From NCBI RefSeq assembly GCF_029953285.1, contig NZ_JASAOI010000031.1, positions 1 through 64,000 on the forward strand: 64,000 bases of DNA. The letters run 5' to 3'. Each line of letters starts with the position of its first letter. Positions within the stretch are counted from its first letter, which is position 1. Below the pieces are notes generated by a model. It worked only from the letters and a program-made list of their open reading frames with translations, made no database searches and had not been told where the DNA came from. Below, piece after piece: positions 24,023 through 33,625 of the stretch. The position numbers and the translations under genes are program-made. The stretch is from Yinghuangia seranimata (lineage in GTDB: Bacteria > Actinomycetota > Actinomycetes > Streptomycetales > Streptomycetaceae).

Positions 24023-25888
24023 GTGGTCGGTTCGTCCACACGGGCAAGGGAGTTCAGGCGCGGGCCGGGCTCCCGGGCGGGGTCGTGGCCGGGGGTGCGC
24101 CGGTGGGTCGCGGGCGCGGCCGCGGCGGCGCTCGTGGTCCTCGCCTCGCCGGCCGCGTCGGCCGATCCCGCGGCGAGCGGCGCCATCCCCAAGGTCCCGG
24201 TCATGACCGGCTTCGGCGGCGCCGTCTCCAGCGTCGACGCCGACGCGACGCGGATCGGCCTCGAGGTGCTGCGCCGCGGAGGCAACGCGGTCGACGCGGC
24301 GGTCGCCACCGCGGCCGCGCTCGGCGTCACCGAGCCCTACTCGGCCGGCATCGGCGGCGGCGGGTACTTCGTCTACTACGACGCCCGCACCCGCACCGTG
24401 CACACCATCGACGGCCGCGAGACCGCGCCGTCGCGCATGACCGAGACCGCGTTCATCGACCCGGCGACCGGCAAGCCGCTGCCGTTCGACCAAGGCGTCA
24501 ACTCGGGGCTGTCCGTCGGCGTGCCCGGCACGGCGGCGACCTGGCAGCACGCGCTCGACGCGTGGGGCACCCTCAGCCTGCGCAAGGCCCTCGACCCGGC
24601 GGCCGACCTCGCGCAGCGCGGGTTCACGGTGGACGCGACGTTCCAGGCGCAGACCGCCGCGAACCAGACCCGGTTCGACGACATCGTGCCGACCCGCGAC
24701 CTGTTCCTGCCCGGCGGTGCGCCGCCCGCGGTCGGCAGCACCTTCCGCAACCCCGACCTCGCCAGGACCTACCGGCAGTTGGGCCGCGAGGGCGTCGACT
24801 GGCTGTACCGCGGCGGGCTCGGCCGCGAGGTGGTCTCGACCGTCCAGGCGCCCCCGGTGGCGCCGGACGCGGACCGGGTGTTCCGCCCGGGCCTGATGCA
24901 GCAGCGCGACCTGTCCGCGTACTCGGTGATCGACCGCAAGCCCACCCGCGTCGACTACCGCGGCCTGCAGGTCTACGGCATGCCGCCGTCCTCGTCGGGC
25001 GGCTCGACGGTCGCGGAGTCGCTCAACATCCTCGAGAACGTCGACCTGAAGAGCATGGACGCGGCGACGGCCACGCACTACTACCTGGAGGCGACCCGGC
25101 TCGCCTTCGCCGACCGCAACCGCTACGTCGGCGACCCGGCGTTCGTCGACGTCCCGCTGCGCGGCCTGCTGTCGCAGGGCTTCGCCGACGAGCGGGCCTG
25201 CCGCATCGACCCCGCGCACGCCGGGGTGAGCCCGGTCGCGCCGGGCGACCCCACGGCGCCCTACGAGGGCTGCGGCACGACCGTCGGCGCCGGTGAGCCG
25301 GAGCCGTACGAAGGGCTGTCGACCACGCACCTGACCGCCGCCGACCGGTGGGGCAACGTCGTGGCGTACACGCTGACCATCGAGCAGACCGGCGGCAGCG
25401 CCATCACCGTGCCCGGGCGCGGGTTCCTGCTCAACAACGAGCTGACCGACTTCAGCTTCGCGCCGCTGTTCCCGGGCGTCCCGGACCCGAACCTGCCGGC
25501 GCCGGGCAAGCGGCCGCGCAGCAGCATGTCGCCGACGATCGTGCTCAAGGGCGGCAAGCCGTACCTCGCCCTCGGATCCCCGGGCGGCGCGACCATCATC
25601 ACCACGGTGCTGCAGACCCTGGTCGGGCGGGTCGACCGCGGTCTGTCGCTGCTCGACGCGGTGGCCGCGCCACGGCTGTCGCAGCGCAACGGGGCCGCGA
25701 CCGAGGCCGAGCCCGGGGTGCCGGCCGACCTGCGGGCCGCGTTGCAGGCCCGCGGGCACGTCCTGAAGGACAACCCGGAGATCGGCGCCGCCACGGCGCT
25801 GGAGTTCCTGCCGGGAGGCAGGATCCAGGCGGTCGCCGAGCCGGTCCGGCGCGGCGGCGGCTCGGCCGGGGTGGTGTGGCCGACGTGA
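24023..25888 (+). CDS. ggt: Gamma-glutamyltransferase (secreted)
   Basis: 621 residues. The signal sequence RRWVAGAAAAALVVLASPAASA follows a basic N-region of about 24 residues, so the enzyme is exported. The body has the Ntn-hydrolase hallmarks: GGNAVDAAVATAAALGVTEP, SAGIGGGGYFVYYD, and the autoprocessing site with nucleophile Thr in STTHLTAAD, then TIEQTGGSAITV and GFLLNNELTDF. It cleaves glutathione and other gamma-glutamyl compounds. The small subunit carries GSPGGATIITTVLQTL. GTG 24023 was chosen for GGGGGAGG 6 nt upstream; the frame extends to 23810. Released glutamate would suit the nearby uptake system, though they are 11 kb apart. Confidence 0.92.
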   Translation: MVGSSTRAREFRRGPGSRAGSWPGVRRWVAGAAAAALVVLASPAASADPAASGAIPKVPVMTGFGGAVSSVDADATRIGLEVLRRGGNAVDAAVATAAALGVTEPYSAGIGGGGYFVYYDARTRTVHTIDGRETAPSRMTETAFIDPATGKPLPFDQGVNSGLSVGVPGTAATWQHALDAWGTLSLRKALDPAADLAQRGFTVDATFQAQTAANQTRFDDIVPTRDLFLPGGAPPAVGSTFRNPDLARTYRQLGREGVDWLYRGGLGREVVSTVQAPPVAPDADRVFRPGLMQQRDLSAYSVIDRKPTRVDYRGLQVYGMPPSSSGGSTVAESLNILENVDLKSMDAATATHYYLEATRLAFADRNRYVGDPAFVDVPLRGLLSQGFADERACRIDPAHAGVSPVAPGDPTAPYEGCGTTVGAGEPEPYEGLSTTHLTAADRWGNVVAYTLTIEQTGGSAITVPGRGFLLNNELTDFSFAPLFPGVPDPNLPAPGKRPRSSMSPTIVLKGGKPYLALGSPGGATIITTVLQTLVGRVDRGLSLLDAVAAPRLSQRNGAATEAEPGVPADLRAALQARGHVLKDNPEIGAATALEFLPGGRIQAVAEPVRRGGGSAGVVWPT

Positions 25889-25899
25889 CCCCGGCCTGA

Positions 25900-25975
25900 G
25901 CGCGCCCGGGCGGGGCGGGCGCGCGGTGCTCCCGAACGTGGGCTCCCGCCGGGCTCCCGCCGCCCGGCGGGAGCC
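25900..25975 (+). terminator. Tandem hairpins between ggt and dapF
   Basis: The first hairpin pairs 25900-25908 with 25916-25924 (9 bp). The second pairs GGCTCCCGCC at 25952-25961 with 25966-25975 (10 bp, 4-nt loop); an identical copy of the left arm at 25941-25950 could pair instead. They probably terminate ggt; the second ends 26 nt before dapF and might also affect its translation. Confidence 0.6.
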
Positions 25976-26001
25976 GCAGCCCCGGCCGTAAGATCGAACG
26001 C

Positions 26002-26856
26002 GTGAGCACTCTGCGTTTCCTCAAGGGCCACGGCACCGAGAACGACTTCGTGATCGTTCCCGACCCCGACGGCGCGCTGGACCTGGGCGCCGCCCAGGTC
26101 GCCGCGCTGTGCGACCGGCGGGCCGGCATCGGCGGCGACGGGCTGCTGCGCGTCGTCCGCTCGGCCAAGGACCCGGCGGCGGCGCACCTGGCCGACGAGG
26201 CCGAGTGGTTCATGGACTACCGCAACTCCGACGGCAGCATCGCGGAGATGTGCGGCAACGGCGTCCGGGTGTTCGCCCGCTACCTGGTCGCCGCGGGCGA
26301 GGCCGCGCCCGGCGAGCTGAGGGTCGCCACCCGCGGCGGGATCAAGCACGTCCGCGTCCCGGCGCAGGGCGACGTCACCGTCGACATGGGCGTCGCGCGG
26401 CTGCCCGGCTCGGACGGCATCGAGGTGGCGCTCGCGGACGGTAGCGTGCGCCCGGCGGTCAACGTCAACATGGGCAACCCGCACGCGGTGGTCTTCGTCG
26501 AGGACCTCGACCAGGCCGGCGACCTGTACACGGCGCCGCCGGTCACGCCGGCGTCGGCGTACCCGGACGGCGTCAACGTCGAGTTCGTCGTCGACCGGGC
26601 CCCCGGCCACGTCGCGATGCGCGTGCACGAGCGCGGCTCGGGCGAGACGCGGTCGTGCGGTACGGGCGCGTGCGCGGTCATGGTCGCGGCGGCGCGGCGC
26701 GACGGTGCGGAGCTGCCCGCGACGTACACCGTCGACGTGCCCGGCGGGCGCCTGGTGATCACCGAGCGTGCCGACGGGCACATCGAGATGACCGGCCCCG
26801 CTGCCCTGGTCGCCGACGGCGAGGTCGACCTGGACGCGCTGACCCTGCGCGGCTGA
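26002..26856 (+). CDS. dapF: Diaminopimelate epimerase
   Basis: 284 residues. Converts LL- to meso-diaminopimelate in lysine and peptidoglycan synthesis. The two catalytic cysteines are in EMCGNGVRVFARYL and RSCGTGACAVMVAA. FLKGHGTENDFVIV at the N-terminus and NMGNPHAVVF in the middle are characteristic. Full length; GTG start at 26002. It stands alone between ggt and the next gene, with hairpins upstream. Confidence 0.96.
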   Translation: MSTLRFLKGHGTENDFVIVPDPDGALDLGAAQVAALCDRRAGIGGDGLLRVVRSAKDPAAAHLADEAEWFMDYRNSDGSIAEMCGNGVRVFARYLVAAGEAAPGELRVATRGGIKHVRVPAQGDVTVDMGVARLPGSDGIEVALADGSVRPAVNVNMGNPHAVVFVEDLDQAGDLYTAPPVTPASAYPDGVNVEFVVDRAPGHVAMRVHERGSGETRSCGTGACAVMVAAARRDGAELPATYTVDVPGGRLVITERADGHIEMTGPAALVADGEVDLDALTLRG

Positions 26857-27000
26857 GCGGCGACCGGGTTCCGGCCGTGTCCCGGCGCCGCGGGCGGGGC
26901 CGCGTTGTGGCGCGTCCCACAAGGGCTCCCCGTGACCCCATCCCTTCGGCCCCCTCTGCTACAAACGCTTGACGCAGACAAGCGCATCGGAGGGGTCGTC

Positions 27001-27759
27001 ATGAGCGGTTCTCGCATCGGCGTCGCGCGGAGCACCGCGCTCGCGGTCAAGCCCGCCGTCCAGCAGGTCGGCTCGAAGTTCTTCTTCGACCCGGCCACCG
27101 TCGCCCGCGGCACCGAACTGGGCTACGACGGACTGCAGTTCTACATCGCCGGCCGCGGCGGCGTGATCGGCGACGCCTCGGACACCGAGGTCGTGGACGC
27201 CTTCCACTACTTCGAGCCCGCCACCCTCGGCACCATGTGGGCGGCCGTCACCAAGATCGGGCCGGTGCGCGACGCCGCCGCCGCGTACGCCGAGTGCTGC
27301 CACGCGTGGGGCCGCGCCAAGCTCGCCGACCTGCCGGGCGTCGACCGCCTCGCCGCCCTGGCCGGCGCCATCACCGAGGCCAACGACCTGGGCGTCACCG
27401 GTCCGCTGTCCAGCGGCTGGCGCGCCATGCCGGTCGCCGACGACGCCCCGGCCGCCGCCATGCACCACCTCCAGACGCTCCGCGAGCACCGCAGCGACGT
27501 CCACGCGCTGGCGCTCAAGGCACTGCGCATCGCGCCGCTCGACGCGCAGATCGGCGAGCGGAAGAACGAGGGGATGATCAAGTTTTTCGGCTGGGCCGAG
27601 CCGTTCCCGGTCCTCGACGACGAGCTGAGCGCCCGCCGCGCCGAGGCCGAGGAGCTGACCGACGACCTCGTGGCCGCGGCCTACACCGTCCTGGACGACG
27701 CGGAGTGCGCCGAGTTCGCCGAACTCGCCCAGGCGGCGCTGACGCACGTCTCCGGCTGA
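27001..27759 (+). CDS. SCO6745-family helical protein
   Basis: 252 residues, cytosolic. It resembles the actinobacterial family annotated SCO6745: ELGYDGLQFYIAGRGGVIGDA, VVDAFHYFEPATL, AYAECCHAWGRAKL, HRSDVHALALKA, FFGWAEPF. Almost entirely helical. The family has no demonstrated function; several conserved His, Glu and Cys residues leave room for metal or cofactor binding. ATG 27001 has GGAGGGG 5 nt upstream; the frame is open from 26905. Monocistronic. Confidence 0.8.
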   Translation: MSGSRIGVARSTALAVKPAVQQVGSKFFFDPATVARGTELGYDGLQFYIAGRGGVIGDASDTEVVDAFHYFEPATLGTMWAAVTKIGPVRDAAAAYAECCHAWGRAKLADLPGVDRLAALAGAITEANDLGVTGPLSSGWRAMPVADDAPAAAMHHLQTLREHRSDVHALALKALRIAPLDAQIGERKNEGMIKFFGWAEPFPVLDDELSARRAEAEELTDDLVAAAYTVLDDAECAEFAELAQAALTHVSG

Positions 27760-27937
27760 GCGTCAACCCCCGTTCGTCTGAACCCTGTCAGGGGGAACCC
27801 GGAGAAAGTCGCTTCCGACCGGGCCGGTATCCCCCGTGGGGAGGACCGCGCGAGCCGGTCCCTCGGGCGAGGTGCGGCGGACGTCCACCGACCTACCGTG
27901 GAGGGACCGCCGCATACCCCGCCAGGAGGCACCCCCG

Positions 27938-28720
27938 ATGTCCGCGCAGCCCCCGCAGTCCCCGCAGCCGCCCCGACCCCGCCACCACGGCGCCGCGACG
28001 TGGCCGGCCCCCGGCTCGTCCGCGCGGCGCCGCAGGCTCGCCGTCCTCATACCGGCGCTCGTCCTCGCGCCCGTGATGCTCGTCGCCTGCAAGGTCGACG
28101 TCGACGCGGACACCGAGAACAGCAACACCAACGCGTACGAGGTGAGCGGCAAGGTGACCAAGCTTTCCGTCGTCACCACCGCGGGCAAGGTCACCGTCAC
28201 CGAGCAGGACGTGCAGGCCGTCAAGGTCACCGAGAACCGCCACTGGGAGAGCGGCACCGAGCCCACCACCAGCCACAACGTCACCGACGGCACCCTCAAG
28301 CTCGACTACAAGTGCGCCAAGAGCGACTGCTGGGTCTCCTACGACGTCATCGTGCCGCGCGGCACCGCCGCACACGTCGAGACCGACGCGGGCGAGGTCA
28401 AGCTCACCGGCCTGTCCGGCGCCATCGACGCCAGCACCACCGCCGGAAAGCTCACCGGCACCGGCCTGACCGCGAAGCAGGCCGTCGCCCGCACCTCCGC
28501 CGGGTCGCTCGACCTCGGCTTCACCGCCGCGCCCGACTCCGTGGACGCGAAGACCACCGCGGGCCGGGCCACCGTCCGGGTGCCGGGCAACCAGTCGTAC
28601 AACGTCGACGTCGACGCGACCATCGGCGACACCGACGTCAAGGTGCCCAAGGACGCCAACAGCAGTCACAAGGTCACCGTGCGGACGACGGCGGGACAGG
28701 CGCGCGTCCTGGCGTCCTGA
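27938..28720 (+). CDS. DUF4097-type beta-helical lipoprotein
   Basis: 260 residues. A basic Pro/His-rich N-region of about 35 residues leads into a hydrophobic stretch ending PVMLVAC, a lipobox with Cys near 48. The rest is a repetitive beta structure with the DUF4097 pattern: VTTAGKVTVTEQD, ETDAGEVKLTGLSG, STTAGKLTGTGL, RTSAGSLDLGF, KTTAGRATVRVP. The recurring T-x-A-G marks each turn. Such proteins are surface exposed with unproven roles in adhesion or envelope stress. ATG 27938 has AGGAGG 9 nt upstream. Confidence 0.82.
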   Translation: MSAQPPQSPQPPRPRHHGAATWPAPGSSARRRRLAVLIPALVLAPVMLVACKVDVDADTENSNTNAYEVSGKVTKLSVVTTAGKVTVTEQDVQAVKVTENRHWESGTEPTTSHNVTDGTLKLDYKCAKSDCWVSYDVIVPRGTAAHVETDAGEVKLTGLSGAIDASTTAGKLTGTGLTAKQAVARTSAGSLDLGFTAAPDSVDAKTTAGRATVRVPGNQSYNVDVDATIGDTDVKVPKDANSSHKVTVRTTAGQARVLAS

Positions 28721-28882
28721 CCGGCGGGGCGTCCTGACCCGGCGTCCCGGCCGGGTGTCCGACCCGCCGCGGCGCCGTGAAACCCGGGTGCCATGCGCGC
28801 GCCGCGCGTGGCACGATCGAGGTGACGGAATAATCCAGGCGCCAGGAAGAACCCAGGCCGGCGCCGCGTTGGACAGGACAAT

Positions 28883-30394
28883 ATGACCTCTGCATACGAT
28901 CGCTCCCCGTACGACGACGACTCCGCGGTCGAGCTCTTCGACGACCTGGACCTTGACGGATTCGACGACGGCGAAGCGGGCGACGGCGCCGGGTCCGGTC
29001 CTGTGGGCGCGGGCTACGACGGCGACCAGTTCGACCTCGCCGACCGCCAGGCGCTGCGCCGCGTGGCGGGCCTGTCCACCGAGCTCGCCGACGTCACCGA
29101 GGTCGAGTACCGCCAGCTCCGCCTGGAGCGCGTGGTGCTCGTCGGTGTATGGACCGAAGGCACCGTCGAAGAGGCCGAGAACTCCATGCAGGAGCTCGCG
29201 GCCCTCGCCGAGACCGCCGGATCCGAGATCCTCGACGGCGTCATCCAGCGCCGCGACAAGCCGGACCCCGCGACCTACATCGGTTCGGGCAAGGCCAGGG
29301 AGCTGCGGGACATCGTCGTCGCGACCGGCGCCGACACCGTCGTCTGCGACGGTGAACTGACGCCCGGTCAGCTCATCCACCTGGAAGACGTGGTCAAGGT
29401 CAAGGTCGTCGACCGGACCGCGCTCATCCTCGACATCTTCGCCCAGCACGCCAAGTCCCGTGAGGGCAAGGCGCAGGTCTCGCTCGCGCAGATGCAGTAC
29501 ATGCTGCCGCGCCTGCGCGGCTGGGGTCAGTCGCTGTCCCGCCAGATGGGCGGCGGCGGCTCCGGCAGCAGCGGCGGCGGCATGGCCACCCGCGGTCCCG
29601 GTGAGACCAAGATCGAGACCGACCGGCGGCGCATCCGCGAGAAGATGGCCAAGATGCGCCGCGAGATCGCCGACATGAAGAAGGCGCGCGACACCAAGCG
29701 CGCCGAGCGGCGCCGCAACAAGGTGCCGTCGGTCGCGATCGCCGGCTACACCAACGCGGGCAAGTCCTCGCTGCTGAACCGGCTCACCGGCGCGGGCGTG
29801 CTGGTGGAGAACGCGCTGTTCGCCACCCTCGACCCGACGGTGCGCCGCAGCGAGACCCCGTCGGGCCGGCTCTACACGCTCGCCGACACGGTCGGCTTCG
29901 TGCGGCACCTGCCGCACCAGCTGGTCGAGGCGTTCCGCTCCACGCTGGAGGAGGTCGCGGACGCTGACCTCATCCTGCACATCGTGGACGGCTCGCACCC
30001 CGAGCCCGAGGCGCAACTCGCCGCGGTCCGCGAGGTGTTCGTCGAGGTCGACGCGCAGAACGTGCCGGAGATCGTGGTCGTCAACAAGGCGGACGCGGCC
30101 GACCCGCTGGTGCTGGCCCGCCTGCTGCGCCGCGAACCGCACGCGGTCGTGGTGTCGGCCAAGACCGGCCAGGGCATCGACGAGCTGTTGGCGCTCATCG
30201 ACGACGAACTGCCGCGGCCCGAGGTCGAGGTCGAGGCGCTCGTCCCGTACCACCGCGGCGACCTGGTCGCCAAGGTGCACACGAGCGGCGAGCTCCTGGA
30301 GAGCGACCACCGGGCCGAGGGCACGTGGCTGCGCGCCCGGGTCGGTGCGGTGCTCGCGGCCGAGCTGCAGGACTTCGCGGTCGCCAACCACTGA
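28883..30394 (+). CDS. hflX: GTPase HflX
   Basis: 503 residues. An acidic N-terminal tail (about 1-45), then the HflX domain (VVLVGVWTEGTVEEAENSMQELAALAETAG, PDPATYIGSGKARELRD), a glycine-rich linker GGGGSGSSGGG and the GTPase domain with G1 GYTNAGKSS, G3 DTVGF and G4 NKAD. It splits stalled or stressed 70S ribosomes. The ATG at 28883 has AGGAC-like sequence upstream. Strong terminator structures follow at 30408-30467. Confidence 0.96.
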   Translation: MTSAYDRSPYDDDSAVELFDDLDLDGFDDGEAGDGAGSGPVGAGYDGDQFDLADRQALRRVAGLSTELADVTEVEYRQLRLERVVLVGVWTEGTVEEAENSMQELAALAETAGSEILDGVIQRRDKPDPATYIGSGKARELRDIVVATGADTVVCDGELTPGQLIHLEDVVKVKVVDRTALILDIFAQHAKSREGKAQVSLAQMQYMLPRLRGWGQSLSRQMGGGGSGSSGGGMATRGPGETKIETDRRRIREKMAKMRREIADMKKARDTKRAERRRNKVPSVAIAGYTNAGKSSLLNRLTGAGVLVENALFATLDPTVRRSETPSGRLYTLADTVGFVRHLPHQLVEAFRSTLEEVADADLILHIVDGSHPEPEAQLAAVREVFVEVDAQNVPEIVVVNKADAADPLVLARLLRREPHAVVVSAKTGQGIDELLALIDDELPRPEVEVEALVPYHRGDLVAKVHTSGELLESDHRAEGTWLRARVGAVLAAELQDFAVANH

Positions 30395-30407
30395 CGCCCG
30401 TTTCGTA

Positions 30408-30467
30408 CGGCCCGCTTGTGACGGCGGGCCGCTCCCTTCCGGATTCCCGGTCGGAGCGGCCCGCCGT
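30408..30467. terminator. Bidirectional terminator with two alternative stems
   Basis: ACGGCGGGCCGCTCC (30421-30435) pairs perfectly with 30453-30467 over a 17-nt loop. The same left arm can pair with CGGCCCGC at 30408-30415 (8 bp), so two mutually exclusive hairpins exist. It lies between the convergent hflX and protease genes. Confidence 0.85.
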
Positions 30468-30500
30468 AACCGTTTCCGGGCCGCTTCGACGGCCGGCGGG

Positions 30501-31655
30501 CTAGCGCTTGACGGTGTCCAGCACGGCGCGGGCGTCCGCGCTCAGGTACGGGCCGGCGAGCCAGCTGTGGTCGGCGCCGCCGAGCGCGCTGTTGGCGATC
30601 AGCTTGAACCGGCCGTCGGGGCTCTTGGCGTACCACGCGCCGCCGCTCGCGCCGCCCGTCATCGTGCAGCCGATGCGCACCAGCGGCGGCGCGTTGGGGT
30701 CGACGGTCATGCGGCGCGGGTCCTGTTCGCAGCGGAACATCGTCAGGCCGTTGAACGGCGCGTCCTGCGGATAGCCGTAGACCCACACCTGCGGGAGCTC
30801 GCGCGGCGCGTCGAACCACAGCGGGATGGCCCGGCCGACGACCTCCTCCAGGCTGCGCGGGGAGCCGTTGGGGTTGCGGACGCGCACGACGCCGTAGTCG
30901 AACGCGCTGGCGGGGGAGGCGCCGCCGGTGCCGCCGTCCTTCCACTTCTGCGAGGTGGCGGCGTCGACGGCCCACCACAGGCCGAACGGCGAGACGGGGC
31001 CCGGGTCTTTGAGGTTGGCCAGCGTCGCGTGGCCGCCGCTGTTGAACGCGGGCACGAACTGCACGTTCTTGAACCAGCCGCCGCCGCGCCCGCCGTGCAG
31101 GCAGTGCCCGGCCGTCCAGACGAGGTTGCTGCGGCCGGGGTTGCGCGGGTCGGCGACGACGGTGCCGGTGCACACCGACGGGCCGTCGGGGGTGTCGAAG
31201 AACAGTTTGCCGGTGACGGCGTCGGTGTCGTAGGGGCGCGCGACCGGCGTGGCGTTGACGACGGGCGGCTTGGCCTCGGCGACCGCGTCGGGCAGTGGCG
31301 CGAGCGGGCCCGCGGGGCCGTCGGAGCCGCCCGGCGACGGTGTGGCGCCGGGGGAGCGGGGCGGTGTGGACGGCAACGGGCCGGGGGCGCCGGGGGATTC
31401 GACGACCTGCGGGTCGCGGGCGCGGGCCTGGCTCATGCGTTCGGGCGTCCAGTGCGTCGGATCGCCGGGATCGCCGAACGCCCCGTAGGCGAGGCTGTTG
31501 GCCGGGTCGGACGGCGGCCGTCCCGCGCTGTTGTCGAACGCCGCGGTGTCGCGGCCCGACCCGACGGACAGCGCCATCACGGTGCCGCCGACCAGGAGCG
31601 CGGTGGTGACCACCAGGGCGATCAGAAGCGTGCGCGCCGAACGCGTCACCCGCAT
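30501..31655 (-). CDS. Secreted trypsin-like serine protease
   Basis: 384 residues. An N-terminal hydrophobic helix (TLLIALVVTTALLVGGTVMAL) is a signal or anchor. A Pro/Gly/Ser-rich region to about residue 125 is followed by a chymotrypsin-fold protease: His in WTAGHC, Asp in FDYGVVRV and Ser in TGGASGGA. Cysteines flanking the His (VCTGTV...GHC) and CTMTG suit disulfides in an exported enzyme. GASGGA instead of GDSGGP suggests a non-trypsin specificity. It lies between hflX and the siderophore operon; no functional link is evident. Confidence 0.9.
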   Translation of the reverse strand: MRVTRSARTLLIALVVTTALLVGGTVMALSVGSGRDTAAFDNSAGRPPSDPANSLAYGAFGDPGDPTHWTPERMSQARARDPQVVESPGAPGPLPSTPPRSPGATPSPGGSDGPAGPLAPLPDAVAEAKPPVVNATPVARPYDTDAVTGKLFFDTPDGPSVCTGTVVADPRNPGRSNLVWTAGHCLHGGRGGGWFKNVQFVPAFNSGGHATLANLKDPGPVSPFGLWWAVDAATSQKWKDGGTGGASPASAFDYGVVRVRNPNGSPRSLEEVVGRAIPLWFDAPRELPQVWVYGYPQDAPFNGLTMFRCEQDPRRMTVDPNAPPLVRIGCTMTGGASGGAWYAKSPDGRFKLIANSALGGADHSWLAGPYLSADARAVLDTVKR

Positions 31656-32005
31656 CGACCTCCCCGTAGTCGCGCATGTGTGCGGCCGCGACCCGGCGCG
31701 GCTGACTGACGGTCACTATGCCCTAGCGGCGCGCCGTGCCGAAAAGGTGGTCCCTCAGGCCGTGTTCGCGGTGCCCTCGGATCGTTGGACAGAGGGCGCG
31801 GAACGGGCGGCGCGCGCGGTGTCGGCGACCGCGGCGGTTGGGCCTTTTCGTCCGGTTCGCGGCATGCGGGACGGATCACTCGAAACGGTGGCAATGGTTG
31901 CGATAGGTGACGAACCTCAGGTAAGCCTTACCTAACCCACGGTGAGCGCACGTGCGTTCGCCGTGTCCGCCGCCACGCACCCGCACCGCACCTGGAGGCC
32001 TGTCC
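31656..32005. other. 350-bp divergent spacer with an iron box
   Basis: This region separates the protease gene (minus) from the siderophore operon (plus). No gene is supported. It holds the iron box at 31917-31935 and must contain promoters for both directions; I could not place -35/-10 elements with confidence. Confidence 0.6.
31917..31935 (+). promoter_or_regulatory. IdeR/DmdR-type iron box of the siderophore operon
   Basis: TCAGGTAAGCCTTACCTAA shares the core AGGTAAGCCTTACCTA exactly with the box at 2871-2889. It is 70 nt upstream of the first siderophore gene. Repression by an iron-loaded DtxR-family protein, with expression under iron limitation, follows from the known behaviour of such boxes. 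Confidence 0.88.
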
Positions 32006-33625
32006 ATGACCGCCGCACTCAGCCGGGCCGACGACCACGCGGCGCACGCCGCCGCGGCCGGTCGCGGGTCACCGGCCGCAGCGCCGCCCGGCGCCCCCGC
32101 CGACACCGGGCCCGTGGACCCGCGCGACGGGATCCTCCAGCGCCAGTCCCGCCGCGAGTCCTCCGCGCGCACCTACGCCCGCTCGCTGCCCATCGTCCCC
32201 GTGCGGGCCCGCGGCATGACCATCGAAGGCGCCGACGGCCGCCGCTACTTGGACTGCCTGTCCGGCGCCGGCACGCTCGCCCTCGGCCACAACCACCCCG
32301 TGGTGCTCGAGGCCATCCGCGCGGTGCTCGACGCCGAGGCGCCGCTGCACGTCCTCGACCTCGCCACCCCCGTCAAGGACCGCTTCGTCGAAGCACTGTT
32401 CGAGACGCTGCCGCCGGAGTTCGCACGCGACGCCCGCATCCAGTTCTGCGGGCCGGCCGGCACCGACGGCGTCGAGGCCGCGCTCAAACTCGTGCGCACC
32501 GCCACCGGGCGGCGCGGCGTCCTCGCGTTCACCGGCGCCTACCACGGCATGACCGCGGGCGCCCTCGCCGTCAGCGGCGACACCGCCATCCGCGAGGCCA
32601 TCGGCCCCGGCGCGGACGAAGTGACCAGGCTGCCCTACCCGTACGCGTACCGCTGCCCGTTCGGTGTCGGCGGCGGCGAGAGCGCCCGGCTCGCCGCCCG
32701 CTACACCGAGACCCTGCTCGACGACCCGGCCGGCGGCGTCGCCTCGCCCGCCGCGATGATCGTCGAGGCCGTGCAGGGCGAGGGCGGCGTCATCCCCGCC
32801 CCCGACGCCTGGCTGCGCGACATGCGGCGCATCACCGACGAGCGCGGCATCCCGCTCATCGTCGACGAGGTGCAGACCGGACTCGGTCGCACCGGCGCCT
32901 TCTGGGCCGTCGAACACAGCGGGGTCGTGCCCGACGTCATGGTCATCTCCAAGGCGGTCGGCGGATCGCTGCCGCTCGCCGTCATCGTCTACCGCGGCGA
33001 CCTGGACCGCTGGTGGCCCGGCGCGCACGCCGGCACCTTCCGCGGCAACCAGCTGGCGATGGCCGCCGGCACCGCGACCATCGGCCACATCCGCCGGAAC
33101 CGGCTCGAGGAACACGCCGCCCGCGTCGGCGCGCACCTCACCGCCGGGCTGCGGCGGCTCATGGACGAGCACCCCGCGATCGGCGACGTGCGCGGCCGCG
33201 GCCTGATGATCGGCGTCGAGATCGTCGACCCCGAGGCCGGACCCGGCGCCGACGGCGCCCGCCCGCCCGCGCCCGAACTCGCCGCCGCCGTCCGCGCGGC
33301 CGCGCTCGACCGCGGGCTCATCGTCGAACTCGGCGGCAGGCACTCCACCGTGGTCCGGCTGCTGCCGCCGCTGACCATGACCGACGCCCAGGCCGACGCC
33401 GTCCTCGAACGCCTCGCCGAGGCGGTGCCCGCCGCGCTGGCGGCCGTCCGCGCCGAGCCGGGCCGCGGTGTCGTGGCGCCGTGCCCGTCCCGCCCGTCCC
33501 GCGTCCGCGCGACGGAGTGCGGAGACCCCGGCGGGGGTAACGCCGAAACGGCCGAACGCCCGTACGAGCCCGGCCCGGACGGAGCCCCGCAGGGCGCCGT
33601 CGCGCCGCAGAGGAGGCCGGAGTGA
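32006..33625 (+). CDS. dat: Diaminobutyrate-2-oxoglutarate aminotransferase (RhbA-like)
   Basis: 539 residues. A class III PLP aminotransferase: GPAGTDGVEAALKLVRTATGR, YHGMTAGALAVSG, IVDEVQTGLGRTG and the PLP Lys in VISKAVGGSLPLAV. It makes L-2,4-diaminobutyrate from aspartate semialdehyde and glutamate, the first step to 1,3-diaminopropane. The first 40 residues are an Ala/Pro-rich leader and about 50 C-terminal residues (after RAEP) are Arg/Pro-rich and non-conserved, so the protein is longer than the usual 420-470. ATG 32006 has GGAGG 7 nt upstream. First gene of the iron-boxed operon. Confidence 0.92.
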   Translation: MTAALSRADDHAAHAAAAGRGSPAAAPPGAPADTGPVDPRDGILQRQSRRESSARTYARSLPIVPVRARGMTIEGADGRRYLDCLSGAGTLALGHNHPVVLEAIRAVLDAEAPLHVLDLATPVKDRFVEALFETLPPEFARDARIQFCGPAGTDGVEAALKLVRTATGRRGVLAFTGAYHGMTAGALAVSGDTAIREAIGPGADEVTRLPYPYAYRCPFGVGGGESARLAARYTETLLDDPAGGVASPAAMIVEAVQGEGGVIPAPDAWLRDMRRITDERGIPLIVDEVQTGLGRTGAFWAVEHSGVVPDVMVISKAVGGSLPLAVIVYRGDLDRWWPGAHAGTFRGNQLAMAAGTATIGHIRRNRLEEHAARVGAHLTAGLRRLMDEHPAIGDVRGRGLMIGVEIVDPEAGPGADGARPPAPELAAAVRAAALDRGLIVELGGRHSTVVRLLPPLTMTDAQADAVLERLAEAVPAALAAVRAEPGRGVVAPCPSRPSRVRATECGDPGGGNAETAERPYEPGPDGAPQGAVAPQRRPE

